Positions 1-5,941 of a stretch of DNA of 9,479 nt are shown here, piece after piece (position 1 is the first letter of the stretch; every line of letters starts with the position of its first letter). Origin of the DNA: Clostridiales bacterium UBA7573 (lineage in GTDB: Bacteria > Bacillota > Clostridia > Oscillospirales > CAG-272); contig DLLB01000041.1 of NCBI GenBank assembly GCA_002477905.1, forward strand, positions 1 through 9,479, given 5' to 3'. Position numbers and translations under genes: made by a program. Under the pieces are notes generated by a model. That model had not been told where the DNA came from and ran no database searches. It was given only the letters and a program-made list of their open reading frames with translations.

Positions 1-680
1 GAAGCCGCTACGATCGGCATCCATTTCTGCACATACTGTTTTGCGGTATTGCTCTTTTTGCAGAACAGGTTCAGATACTTCTCCGCGCCATCCATATCTC
101 CGGCAAGCCAGAACAACAGGTAGGTACGGGCTGCATCTGCGGAAGCGTTGCCCTGTGTTGCATGCGACCAGTCCAGAATGTACGGGGTTCCGTCCTCATC
201 CGAAATGATAATATTGGAGGGGTTGAAATCGCCGTGGCAGAGTTTCGTATGCTTTGGCATAGCATCCAAACGGGTATGCAGATCATACCGGGTAGTTGCA
301 TCAAAATCTGTCTGGCTGATCTTCCGGTTCATCTTATCTTTCAATTTGGTCAGAAGCGGGCAGGTCTTGGACTGCACTTCAATCTGCAGATCCACAAACA
401 GATTCAGATATTCGTCCTTCTTCTCCGGATGCTCCTGCATAAGCTGCGCCAAGGTCTTGCCTTTGATATAATCGGAAACGATCGTCCATTTGCCGTCAAT
501 GGTGCAAATCTCACGGATTTTCGGAATGTGCAATCCGGTTTCCTCGACTCTCGCCTGATTCAGCGCTTCGTTGAGAATATCGGCTTTGGAATAGCTTTCG
601 TCAAACACCTTTAAGCATGCGTCTCCATCCCGATAAACGGTTTTATGGTTTCTGACTGCGATAATTCTGTCCAATTTCAT
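1..680 (-). CDS. APH/choline-kinase-fold phosphotransferase, C-terminus cut by window edge
   Basis: A small-molecule kinase of the aminoglycoside phosphotransferase/choline kinase fold, probably cytoplasmic. The 226 residues visible include the catalytic Brenner motif H149-G150-D151...N156 (HGDFNPSN) and the downstream metal-binding D170 in ILDWSHA. The N-terminal lobe has a short beta-rich start (KLDRIIAVRNHKTVYRDGD), a likely ATP-binding Lys24 in CLKVF, and the hinge-like VSDYIKGKTL near residue 68. The pattern resembles the family catalogued as TIGR02172, whose substrates are mostly unknown; this is recognition by eye. The start at 680 has AAGGAGG about 9 nt upstream. It begins only 13 nt after the adhE stop codon, so it is almost certainly co-transcribed with rex-adhE. 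Nothing shows that it confers drug resistance; the substrate could be a sugar, choline or another alcohol. The 3' end lies outside the window. Confidence 0.88.
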   Translation of the reverse strand, partial: MKLDRIIAVRNHKTVYRDGDACLKVFDESYSKADILNEALNQARVEETGLHIPKIREICTIDGKWTIVSDYIKGKTLAQLMQEHPEKKDEYLNLFVDLQIEVQSKTCPLLTKLKDKMNRKISQTDFDATTRYDLHTRLDAMPKHTKLCHGDFNPSNIIISDEDGTPYILDWSHATQGNASADAARTYLLFWLAGDMDGAEKYLNLFCKKSNTAKQYVQKWMPIVAA

Positions 681-693
681 GTTCCATTCCTCC

Positions 694-3420
694 TTATGCT
701 TTCTTCATGCCGTTTTTCGCTCTGCGGTATGCCTGTTTGAAGTTGTGCTCGTCGTCTGCCGCGGGAGCGTCTGTGGCAGTCGGCATGGCGGGTTCTTGGA
801 AATGCTCTTTGCCGTAATAAGCATTGAGATACATCTGCTTGATTTCGCTCATCAGCGGATACCGCGGGTTTGCGCCCGTGCACTGATCGTCGAATGCCTG
901 TTCAACCATAGCGTCCAGACGTGCCAAAAAGTCTGCTTCATCCGGCACATAATCCCGAATGGTGGGTTTGATGCCAATGCGGGCTTTCAGTTCGTCAATC
1001 TTCGCGATCAGCCCTTCCAGTTTTTCTTCCTCCGTATCGCCTTTCACGCCCAGCGCGTCCGCCGCTTCGGCATATTTTGCAAGGGTATGCGGATAAGCGT
1101 ACTGCGGGAAGGTTCCCATCTTCACCGGTACTTCCGCCGCGTTGAAGCGCAACACCTCATCCATCATCAGGGCATTTGCGATACCGTGCGGGATATGGTG
1201 GAACGCACCCAGTTTATGCGCCATGGAGTGCATTACGCCAAGGAAAGCGTTTGCAAATGCCATACCTGCCATGGTCGCCGCGTTGCCCATCTTCTCTCTT
1301 GCAACCGGATCGGGTGTGCCGGTGCAAGCACTGTCATAAGCTCTGGGCAGATATTCAAAGATCACTTTCAAAGACTGGAGTGCCAAGCCATCGGTATAAT
1401 CCGTCGCCATCACAGAAGCAAGTGCCTCTAAGTTATGCGATACGGCGTCAATACCGGAAGCGGAAGTCAGACCGCGCGGTGCGCTCATCATCATATCCGC
1501 ATCTACGATTGCCATATTCGGCATCAGCTGATAATCCGCAAGCGGATACTTGATTCCGCTCACTTCATCGGTAATCACCGCAAACGGAGTTACCTCAGAA
1601 CCGGTACCGGCAGAAGTCGGGATCGCAATGAAGTATGCCTTTTCGCCCATCTTCGGGAAGGTGTAGACACGCTTGCGGATGTCCATAAACCGCATTGCCA
1701 TATCTGCAAAGTCCACATCCGGATGTTCGTACATCACCCACATGATCTTCGCCGCGTCCATTGCGGAACCGCCGCCGATGGCGATAATGCAATCCGGCGT
1801 AAACGACCGCATCATAGCGGCGCCTGCTTTTGCGCAGGCAAGCGTCGGATCCGGCGCGACATCCGAGAAGGTCGTGTGCATAATCCCCAACGCATCCAGT
1901 TTTTCTTCAATCGGTTTGGTGTAGCCGTTTGCGTACAAGAACTGGTCGGTCACGATAAACGCTTTCTTTTTGCCCAAAACATGTCCCAGTTCATCCAAAG
2001 CCACCGGCAGGCAACCTTTCTTGAAATACACCTTTTCCGGTGCGCGGAACCACAGCATATTCTCTCTCCTCTCGGCTACAGTCTTGATATTCAGTAAATG
2101 CTTCACACCCACGTTCTCCGAAACGGAGTTGCCGCCCCAGGAGCCGCATCCCAACGTCAGCGACGGGGTGAGGTTGAAGTTATACAGATCGCCGATACCA
2201 CCCTGTGAAGAAGGCGTATTGACCAAGATCCGGCAGGTTTTCATACGTTCTGCAAACTCTGCGAGTTTTGCCTGCTCCGTGATCGGATTCAGATAAATGG
2301 AAGAAGTGTGTCCGTAGCCGCCGTCTGCAATCAGCTGCTCTGCTTTGCCGAAGGCATCCTGAATGTCTTTTGCGCGATACATTGCGAGAACCGGAGAAAG
2401 TTTTTCATGTGCGAAAGCCTCAGAAATATCGACGCTTTCCACTTCGCCAATGAGGATCTTGGTTCCCTCCGGCACTTTCACACCGGCAAGCTCCGCGATT
2501 TTTGCGGCTTTCTGACCGACGATCTTCGCGTTGAGTGCGCCATTGATCAAAATGGTGTCGCGCACCTTCTGCAGTTCATCTTTCTTTAAGAAATAGCAAC
2601 CGCGATTTGCAAATTCATCCCGAACCGCGTCATATACGCCGTCCAATACGATCACAGATTGCTCGGACGCGCAGATCATACCGTTATCAAAGGTTTTAGA
2701 ATGAATGATAGAGTTCACCGCCACCAAGATGTCCGCGGTATCGTCAATGATTGCCGGCGTGTTGCCCGCGCCGACGCCAAGTGCCGGTTTGCCACTGGAA
2801 TAAGCAGCTTTCACCATGCCCGGACCGCCGGTTGCAAGGATAATGTCCGCTTCTTTCATCAGCAGATTGGTCATATCCAAAGACGGTACATCAACCCATG
2901 CGATGATCCCCTCCGGCGCGCCTGCTTTCACTGCCGCGTCCAATACAATTTTTGCCGCCGCGATGGTGGATTTCTTTGCGCGCGGATGCGGGCTGATGAT
3001 GATGCCGTTGCGGGTTTTCAAGCAGATCAAGGTCTTGAAAATTGCCGTAGAAGTGGGGTTGGTGGTCGGAATCACTGCGGCGACTACGCCGATCGGCTCT
3101 GCCAGTTTCTTCGTGCCGAATGCCTTGTCCTCCTCTACCACACCGCAGGTTTTGGTGTCCTTATATTTATTGTAGATGTACTCAGCCGCATAGTTGTTTT
3201 TGATGACTTTGTCTTCTACCACACCCATGCCGGTTTCTTCCACTGCCATTTTGGCAAGCGGAATCCGCGCCTGATTTGCCGCAATTGCCGCGGCTTTGAA
3301 AATCGCGTCTACCTGCTCCTGCGTATAGGTCGCGAATTTCTTCTGCGCTTCTCTTACCCGCGCAAGCGTTTCTTCCAGACGTTCTACGCTGTCTACAATA
3401 TAGGTTTCTTTGGTTTCCAT
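694..3420 (-). CDS. adhE: Bifunctional acetaldehyde-CoA/alcohol dehydrogenase AdhE
   Basis: Converts acetyl-CoA to acetaldehyde and then ethanol, oxidising two NADH; it is a main electron sink in anaerobic fermentation. The 908 residues (E. coli AdhE is 891) hold an N-terminal CoA-acylating aldehyde dehydrogenase domain (about 1-440) with the nucleotide-binding GVGAGNTP at 215-222 and catalytic Cys250 in FDNGMICASEQ, then a linker and an iron-dependent alcohol dehydrogenase domain (about 455-870). The latter has GGGSAMD at 549-555 and the four expected iron ligands D658, H662, H731 and H745 (SGIDAVSH and MHSMAHKLGAFHHIPHG). A C-terminal Pro/Ala/acid tail ending in basic residues follows residue 870. 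The start at 3420 is chosen because GAGGAGG sits 6 nt upstream; an in-frame ATG at 3435 overlaps the rex stop codon but lies upstream of that site. The gene follows rex and precedes the kinase gene in one operon, so repression by Rex is expected. In the family AdhE assembles into spirosome filaments; that is not testable here. Confidence 0.98.
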   Translation of the reverse strand: METKETYIVDSVERLEETLARVREAQKKFATYTQEQVDAIFKAAAIAANQARIPLAKMAVEETGMGVVEDKVIKNNYAAEYIYNKYKDTKTCGVVEEDKAFGTKKLAEPIGVVAAVIPTTNPTSTAIFKTLICLKTRNGIIISPHPRAKKSTIAAAKIVLDAAVKAGAPEGIIAWVDVPSLDMTNLLMKEADIILATGGPGMVKAAYSSGKPALGVGAGNTPAIIDDTADILVAVNSIIHSKTFDNGMICASEQSVIVLDGVYDAVRDEFANRGCYFLKKDELQKVRDTILINGALNAKIVGQKAAKIAELAGVKVPEGTKILIGEVESVDISEAFAHEKLSPVLAMYRAKDIQDAFGKAEQLIADGGYGHTSSIYLNPITEQAKLAEFAERMKTCRILVNTPSSQGGIGDLYNFNLTPSLTLGCGSWGGNSVSENVGVKHLLNIKTVAERRENMLWFRAPEKVYFKKGCLPVALDELGHVLGKKKAFIVTDQFLYANGYTKPIEEKLDALGIMHTTFSDVAPDPTLACAKAGAAMMRSFTPDCIIAIGGGSAMDAAKIMWVMYEHPDVDFADMAMRFMDIRKRVYTFPKMGEKAYFIAIPTSAGTGSEVTPFAVITDEVSGIKYPLADYQLMPNMAIVDADMMMSAPRGLTSASGIDAVSHNLEALASVMATDYTDGLALQSLKVIFEYLPRAYDSACTGTPDPVAREKMGNAATMAGMAFANAFLGVMHSMAHKLGAFHHIPHGIANALMMDEVLRFNAAEVPVKMGTFPQYAYPHTLAKYAEAADALGVKGDTEEEKLEGLIAKIDELKARIGIKPTIRDYVPDEADFLARLDAMVEQAFDDQCTGANPRYPLMSEIKQMYLNAYYGKEHFQEPAMPTATDAPAADDEHNFKQAYRRAKNGMKKA

Positions 3421-3426
3421 TCTAAT

Positions 3427-3433
3427 CCTCCTC
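3427..3433 (-). promoter_or_regulatory. Ribosome binding site of adhE
   Basis: GAGGAGG on the minus strand, 6 nt before the ATG at 3420. It overlaps the last base pairs of rex (stop at 3432-3434), so it decides the adhE start in favour of 3420 over the upstream ATG at 3435 and suggests translational coupling of rex and adhE. Confidence 0.8.
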
Positions 3434-4046
3434 ATGCATGTGCATTTTTGACTTTCTGATGTAAATGTGCGAGAGACAGTGCCATATTCTCATACTGTAC
3501 CGTGATATTTGCCGGAACTTTCAAACGAATCGGTGCAAGGCACCAGATCGCTTTGATCCCGCTTTTGACCAAGGTGTCGGCAACCGACTGCGCCGCTTCC
3601 GGCGGAACGGCGATCACGCCGATCTCCACTTGGTGCAGCAGACAATACGAAGAAAGATCCGCCAAGGGAAGTACGTTCTCCGCCGTCTTTTGGGGATCGC
3701 AGTCAAACGCTTTGGAAATGCGGATTCCATATTCGGAAAAACCGCCGAATCCAAGCAACGCCATTCCCAATTTTCCTGCCCCGATAATGATCGCTTCACA
3801 ATCCGCATGACTGCCAAGCATCGATTCCAAGGCATCCGACAAGGCTTCAATCTCATACCCGACTTTCGGCTTTCCGCTTCCACCCACATTGGAAAGATCC
3901 TTTCGCACCTGAACTTCGCCAAGATGCAATTCCCGTGCAATGGCGGTTGCGGAAATATATCTGGTACTTTGCGGCAGACCTCTGATATACGTCAAATACC
4001 CCGGCAGTCTGCCCATTGTTGCCCGTGATATTTCGCTGTGTTCCAT
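3432..4046 (-). CDS. rex: Redox-sensing transcriptional repressor Rex
   Basis: Rex binds DNA when NAD+ is high and is released by NADH, controlling fermentation and NADH-reoxidising genes. The protein is 204 residues, close to the usual length of about 210. The N-terminal winged helix (about 1-75) carries the family signature RLPGYLTYIRGL (13-24), AIARELHLGEVQVRKDLS (35-52) and KVGY (61-64). The Rossmann domain has GAGKLG at 89-94, and the C-terminal half has VPPEAAQSVADTLVKSGIKAIW followed by APIRL, which matches the family's conserved dimer/NADH region. Family members usually show NFAP where this one has CLAP (169-172), a modest variation. The start at 4046 is preceded by AAGGAGG with 6 nt spacing; the reading frame stays open upstream to 4133, but that extension overlaps the promoter and is not Rex-like. 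The gene heads the rex-adhE-kinase operon, so autoregulation is likely. Confidence 0.96.
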   Translation of the reverse strand: MEHSEISRATMGRLPGYLTYIRGLPQSTRYISATAIARELHLGEVQVRKDLSNVGGSGKPKVGYEIEALSDALESMLGSHADCEAIIIGAGKLGMALLGFGGFSEYGIRISKAFDCDPQKTAENVLPLADLSSYCLLHQVEIGVIAVPPEAAQSVADTLVKSGIKAIWCLAPIRLKVPANITVQYENMALSLAHLHQKVKNAHA

Positions 4047-4052
4047 CTGGCA

Positions 4053-4059
4053 CCTCCTT
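4053..4059 (-). promoter_or_regulatory. Ribosome binding site of rex
   Basis: AAGGAGG on the minus strand with 6 nt to the ATG at 4046. It selects this start over the longer open frame that begins at 4133. Confidence 0.8.
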
Positions 4060-4077
4060 CTGCACCATGTAATTGCT

Positions 4078-4088
4078 TTGTCTGACAA
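4078..4088. promoter_or_regulatory. 11-bp perfect palindrome at the predicted rex transcription start
   Basis: TTGTC-T-GACAA is a perfect inverted repeat with 5-bp arms and a 1-bp centre. It begins 1 bp downstream of the predicted -10 box, where a bound repressor would block initiation. The outer TTG/CAA ends recall Rex half-sites, but known Rex operators (about TTGTTAAnnnnTTAACAA) have their TTGT and ACAA blocks roughly 10 bp apart, so this could be a chance repeat or a different regulator's site. Confidence 0.3.
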
Positions 4089-4089
4089 T

Positions 4090-4098
4090 AGTATAACA
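4090..4098 (-). promoter_or_regulatory. Extended -10 promoter of the rex-adhE operon
   Basis: On the minus strand the sequence is TGT-TATACT: a TGn extension followed by a good -10 hexamer (4090-4095). A matching -35 box 17 bp upstream is poor (TTCCAT), which is common for extended -10 promoters. Transcription would start near 4083 and give a leader of about 37 nt before the rex ATG. Confidence 0.5.
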
Positions 4099-4140
4099 TA
4101 AACGTCCGCCGGATGGAATTGCGAATTTTGCATATCAGTA

Positions 4141-4160
4141 TTGTATATATCGATATAACA
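4141..4160. promoter_or_regulatory. AT-rich palindrome upstream of rex, weak Rex-operator candidate
   Basis: A 12-bp perfect palindrome TATATCGATATA (4146-4157) is flanked by TTGT (4141-4144) and AACA (4157-4160). The outer blocks resemble Rex half-sites, and the location upstream of the rex promoter fits an autoregulatory site. However, the spacing is not the 18-bp arrangement of characterised clostridial Rex operators, and the site lies about 50 bp upstream of the -10 box. It could instead belong to another regulator or be chance in AT-rich DNA. Confidence 0.3.
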
Positions 4161-4217
4161 GATACGGATTGAGTTTTACATAGATTCTTTCCCTTTTTCC
4201 GTAAAAGAAAAGGATAG

Positions 4218-4256
4218 AAAAACCGCTTGATCTTTTTGAAAAATCAAGCGGTTTTA
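4218..4256 (-). terminator. Rho-independent terminator after the lipoprotein gene
   Basis: Perfect 13-bp arms AAAACCGCTTGAT (4219-4231) and ATCAAGCGGTTTT (4243-4255) enclose an 11-nt loop; read on the minus strand the stem is followed by a run of T. It lies about 35 nt past the lipoprotein stop codon and separates that gene from the rex promoter. The symmetric A/T flanks could also allow termination on the plus strand. Confidence 0.85.
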
Positions 4257-4291
4257 CATGCGTATAGGGAAACGTACAATCAGATCGGAAT

Positions 4292-4813
4292 TTAGAATTG
4301 GATCCCTTTTTGATTGGTCACATCCACCCGAATCCGGATGCAATCTTCTGTGAAATGGATTGAAAACTTTCCTTTCCGGTAAATCTGCCCATAGGAATTT
4401 TCTGTTTTTTCCAACTGAAATCCGTTGTCTTCCATGGCGTGTCGAATTGCATCCGTTGGCGATCGGAGTGTGAGTCCGTAAACAGAAACGGACGGATCCG
4501 TGATCGAAATACCTGTGATATGTTTGGACGAACTGGAATAATCGGGGTAAGCGGTTACGGTATAGATGACGCAGGCTTCCGGATCCACTTGACTGCCATC
4601 CTCTGCCAGTGTGGGAAGATAGCCAAGCCCATAATACTGCCGTCCGCCCATGATTCCATACTTTTCCTGGTATTCCGAAAAGTCCACCTGATCCACATTT
4701 TCCGCGATCCAGAATGTAAGATTCGTTTCAGGCCTCTCTAATTTCTGGTCCGTGCATCCGACAAAAGAAAGCAGAAGCACCATGCACCCCAAAAAGATCC
4801 ATACTTTTTTCAT
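4292..4813 (-). CDS. Putative lipoprotein of unknown function
   Basis: I do not recognise the family. The 173-residue product starts with a typical lipoprotein signal: MKK, a hydrophobic stretch (4-18), and a lipobox ending FVGC with Cys20 as the expected lipidated residue, so it should be anchored to the outer face of the membrane. The mature part is soluble-looking, rich in Tyr, Ser and Asp, with a Ser run at 93-96 and no further membrane segment. Its C-terminal half alternates short beta-like stretches with one helix-like stretch (about 119-132), and ends on a strand-rich segment (KFSIHFTEDCIRIRVDV). That resembles the small beta-alpha-beta modules of other Firmicute lipoproteins, a weak inference only. 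AAGGAGG lies 8 nt before the ATG at 4813. The gene begins 85 nt after the LysR-type gene on the same strand, with no clear terminator between, so it may be co-transcribed with it. Confidence 0.85.
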   Translation of the reverse strand: MKKVWIFLGCMVLLLSFVGCTDQKLERPETNLTFWIAENVDQVDFSEYQEKYGIMGGRQYYGLGYLPTLAEDGSQVDPEACVIYTVTAYPDYSSSSKHITGISITDPSVSVYGLTLRSPTDAIRHAMEDNGFQLEKTENSYGQIYRKGKFSIHFTEDCIRIRVDVTNQKGIQF

Positions 4814-4898
4814 AGAACATGCCTCCTTTTCAAAATACAGAATTCGTCCCTATAATGGTTTACGCTCCCGTTTTGGACTGGTTCCCTCTTACGCATTC

Positions 4899-5828
4899 TT
4901 ACACATCACAAAATACCTCGCGTTTGACACGGCATAATTCGGAAATAAACGCTTTATCCAAATCGGTCAGTTTATATTCTTTGCGGTAAATCATCACATC
5001 CTTATAGATTTTCCGGTTCTCCACGCAAATCTTTTGTACCAGTCCATAACGATCCAACATTTTTTGCGGAATCGGAGACACCCACATGAACGTTTTGGGA
5101 TTGGAGCTGAGCACTTCAAACTGGCTGCCGCGCTCAAATACAAAAATCCTGCGTTTACTGTCCGGCAGTTCTGTTTTCTTGACCTCTGCCAACGGCAAAG
5201 ACGGCACATACGGATCAGCATGGGCAATTTCAATTCCGTTTTCCAGATCCGCAAACGTCACCTGTTCTTTTCGTGCAAGCGGACTTTGGCAACTGACCAA
5301 CAGCAGATAATGAAACTCTGTGACAAGCTCATTGTAAAATCCTTTTTCCGAGAGCATCTCCTTATAATAACTATCATACTGGTGTGCATAACGTACAATG
5401 CCCAATTTGTACTCATCATCGGTCAGATTTTTGATGGTACGCATAGAATTGGTTTCTTTATAAAATGCCTCTACCATGGGGTAAGCATCCAACTGCTTGG
5501 AAAATGCGGTGAATGCATCCGAAATATACGTTGCTCTGGGAGCAGAAAGGGAAAACCGTTGTTTTTGCGGTGTTTTGGCTTCAAACAGATGTTCCACCGT
5601 ATCCACCTGTTTTAAGATAGATTCGGCATACTGCAGGAAAAGTTCCCCCTCCGGCGTTGGTTTCATTCCCCGCGTAGAGCGTTCAAACAAGGTCACGCCG
5701 AGAGACGCTTCCAATTCTTTGATGGCACGGCTTAAATTCGGTTGGTCAAGATACAGCTTTTCCGCCGCCTTATTGACCGAACCGGCACGGGCAACCTCCA
5801 CGGCATATCTGAAATACAGCAAATTCAT
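4899..5828 (-). CDS. LysR-family transcriptional regulator
   Basis: A 309-residue DNA-binding regulator, the normal length for this family. The N-terminal winged helix (about 1-60) has the classic pattern: MNLLYFRYAVEVARAGSVNKAAEKL, LDQPNLSRAIKELEASLG and LFERSTRGMKPTPEG. A linker helix (about 65-85) leads to a two-lobed effector-binding domain whose ligand cannot be read from sequence. A GGAAAGGTG ribosome site precedes the ATG at 5828 by about 7 nt. Unlike many LysR genes it is not divergent from a neighbour: everything nearby is on the same strand, and the next gene downstream is an uncharacterised lipoprotein. No enzyme or transporter target is adjacent on the opposite strand, so its regulon cannot be guessed from context. 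The promoter appears to overlap the terminator of the upstream ABC operon. Confidence 0.95.
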   Translation of the reverse strand: MNLLYFRYAVEVARAGSVNKAAEKLYLDQPNLSRAIKELEASLGVTLFERSTRGMKPTPEGELFLQYAESILKQVDTVEHLFEAKTPQKQRFSLSAPRATYISDAFTAFSKQLDAYPMVEAFYKETNSMRTIKNLTDDEYKLGIVRYAHQYDSYYKEMLSEKGFYNELVTEFHYLLLVSCQSPLARKEQVTFADLENGIEIAHADPYVPSLPLAEVKKTELPDSKRRIFVFERGSQFEVLSSNPKTFMWVSPIPQKMLDRYGLVQKICVENRKIYKDVMIYRKEYKLTDLDKAFISELCRVKREVFCDV

Positions 5829-5881
5829 ACGGTAGCACCTTTCCGAAGATTCTTTCTCACAACTCTATGTATGTTATTTGC

Positions 5882-5910
5882 AGTATACCACAAAAACGGG
5901 GAAAAGTCTA
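5882..5910 (-). promoter_or_regulatory. Predicted promoter of the LysR-type gene, nested in a terminator
   Basis: On the minus strand TAGACT (5905-5910, 4 of 6 matches to TTGACA) is followed after 17 bp by TATACT (5882-5887), which is also preceded by a TGn extension (TGG). Transcription would start near 5875, giving a leader of roughly 47 nt. The -35 box falls at the loop of the preceding terminator hairpin and the spacer covers one stem arm. Confidence 0.5.
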
Positions 5911-5928
5911 CCGCTTTTCCCCGTTTTT
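5892..5928. terminator. Bidirectional Rho-independent terminator after the ABC permease gene
   Basis: Perfect 15-bp arms AAAAACGGGGAAAAG (5892-5906) and CTTTTCCCCGTTTTT (5914-5928) enclose a 7-nt loop. The A and T runs on the two sides give a U-tract on either strand. It lies just past the permease stop codon (5942) and ends the transporter operon. Confidence 0.9.
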
Positions 5929-5941
5929 TGCAAAAAGTTTT

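Noticed and set aside
1..680. Aminoglycoside resistance gene
   Set aside because: The HGDxxxxN motif marks a broad kinase fold with many substrates. The metabolic operon context and absence of mobile elements give no support for a resistance role.
679..1431. Long plus-strand open frame of 250 codons opposite adhE
   Set aside because: It is a shadow of adhE: the minus strand here encodes a fully motif-supported AdhE C-terminus. The plus-strand translation shows no recognisable domain.
2659..3459. Plus-strand open frame of 266 codons opposite the aldehyde dehydrogenase domain and rex end
   Set aside because: It is antisense to the conserved catalytic domain of AdhE, and its composition (Arg, His, Phe and Cys rich) is typical of a reverse-strand shadow.
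4047..4133. N-terminal extension of Rex to a start at 4133
   Set aside because: The extra 29 residues overlap the predicted promoter and do not resemble Rex; the ATG at 4046 has an excellent ribosome site.
4852..4857. Perfect TATAAT on the plus strand
   Set aside because: The -35 at 17 bp (TTTCAA) is weak, and nothing on the plus strand downstream is coding. Probably chance in an intergenic stretch.
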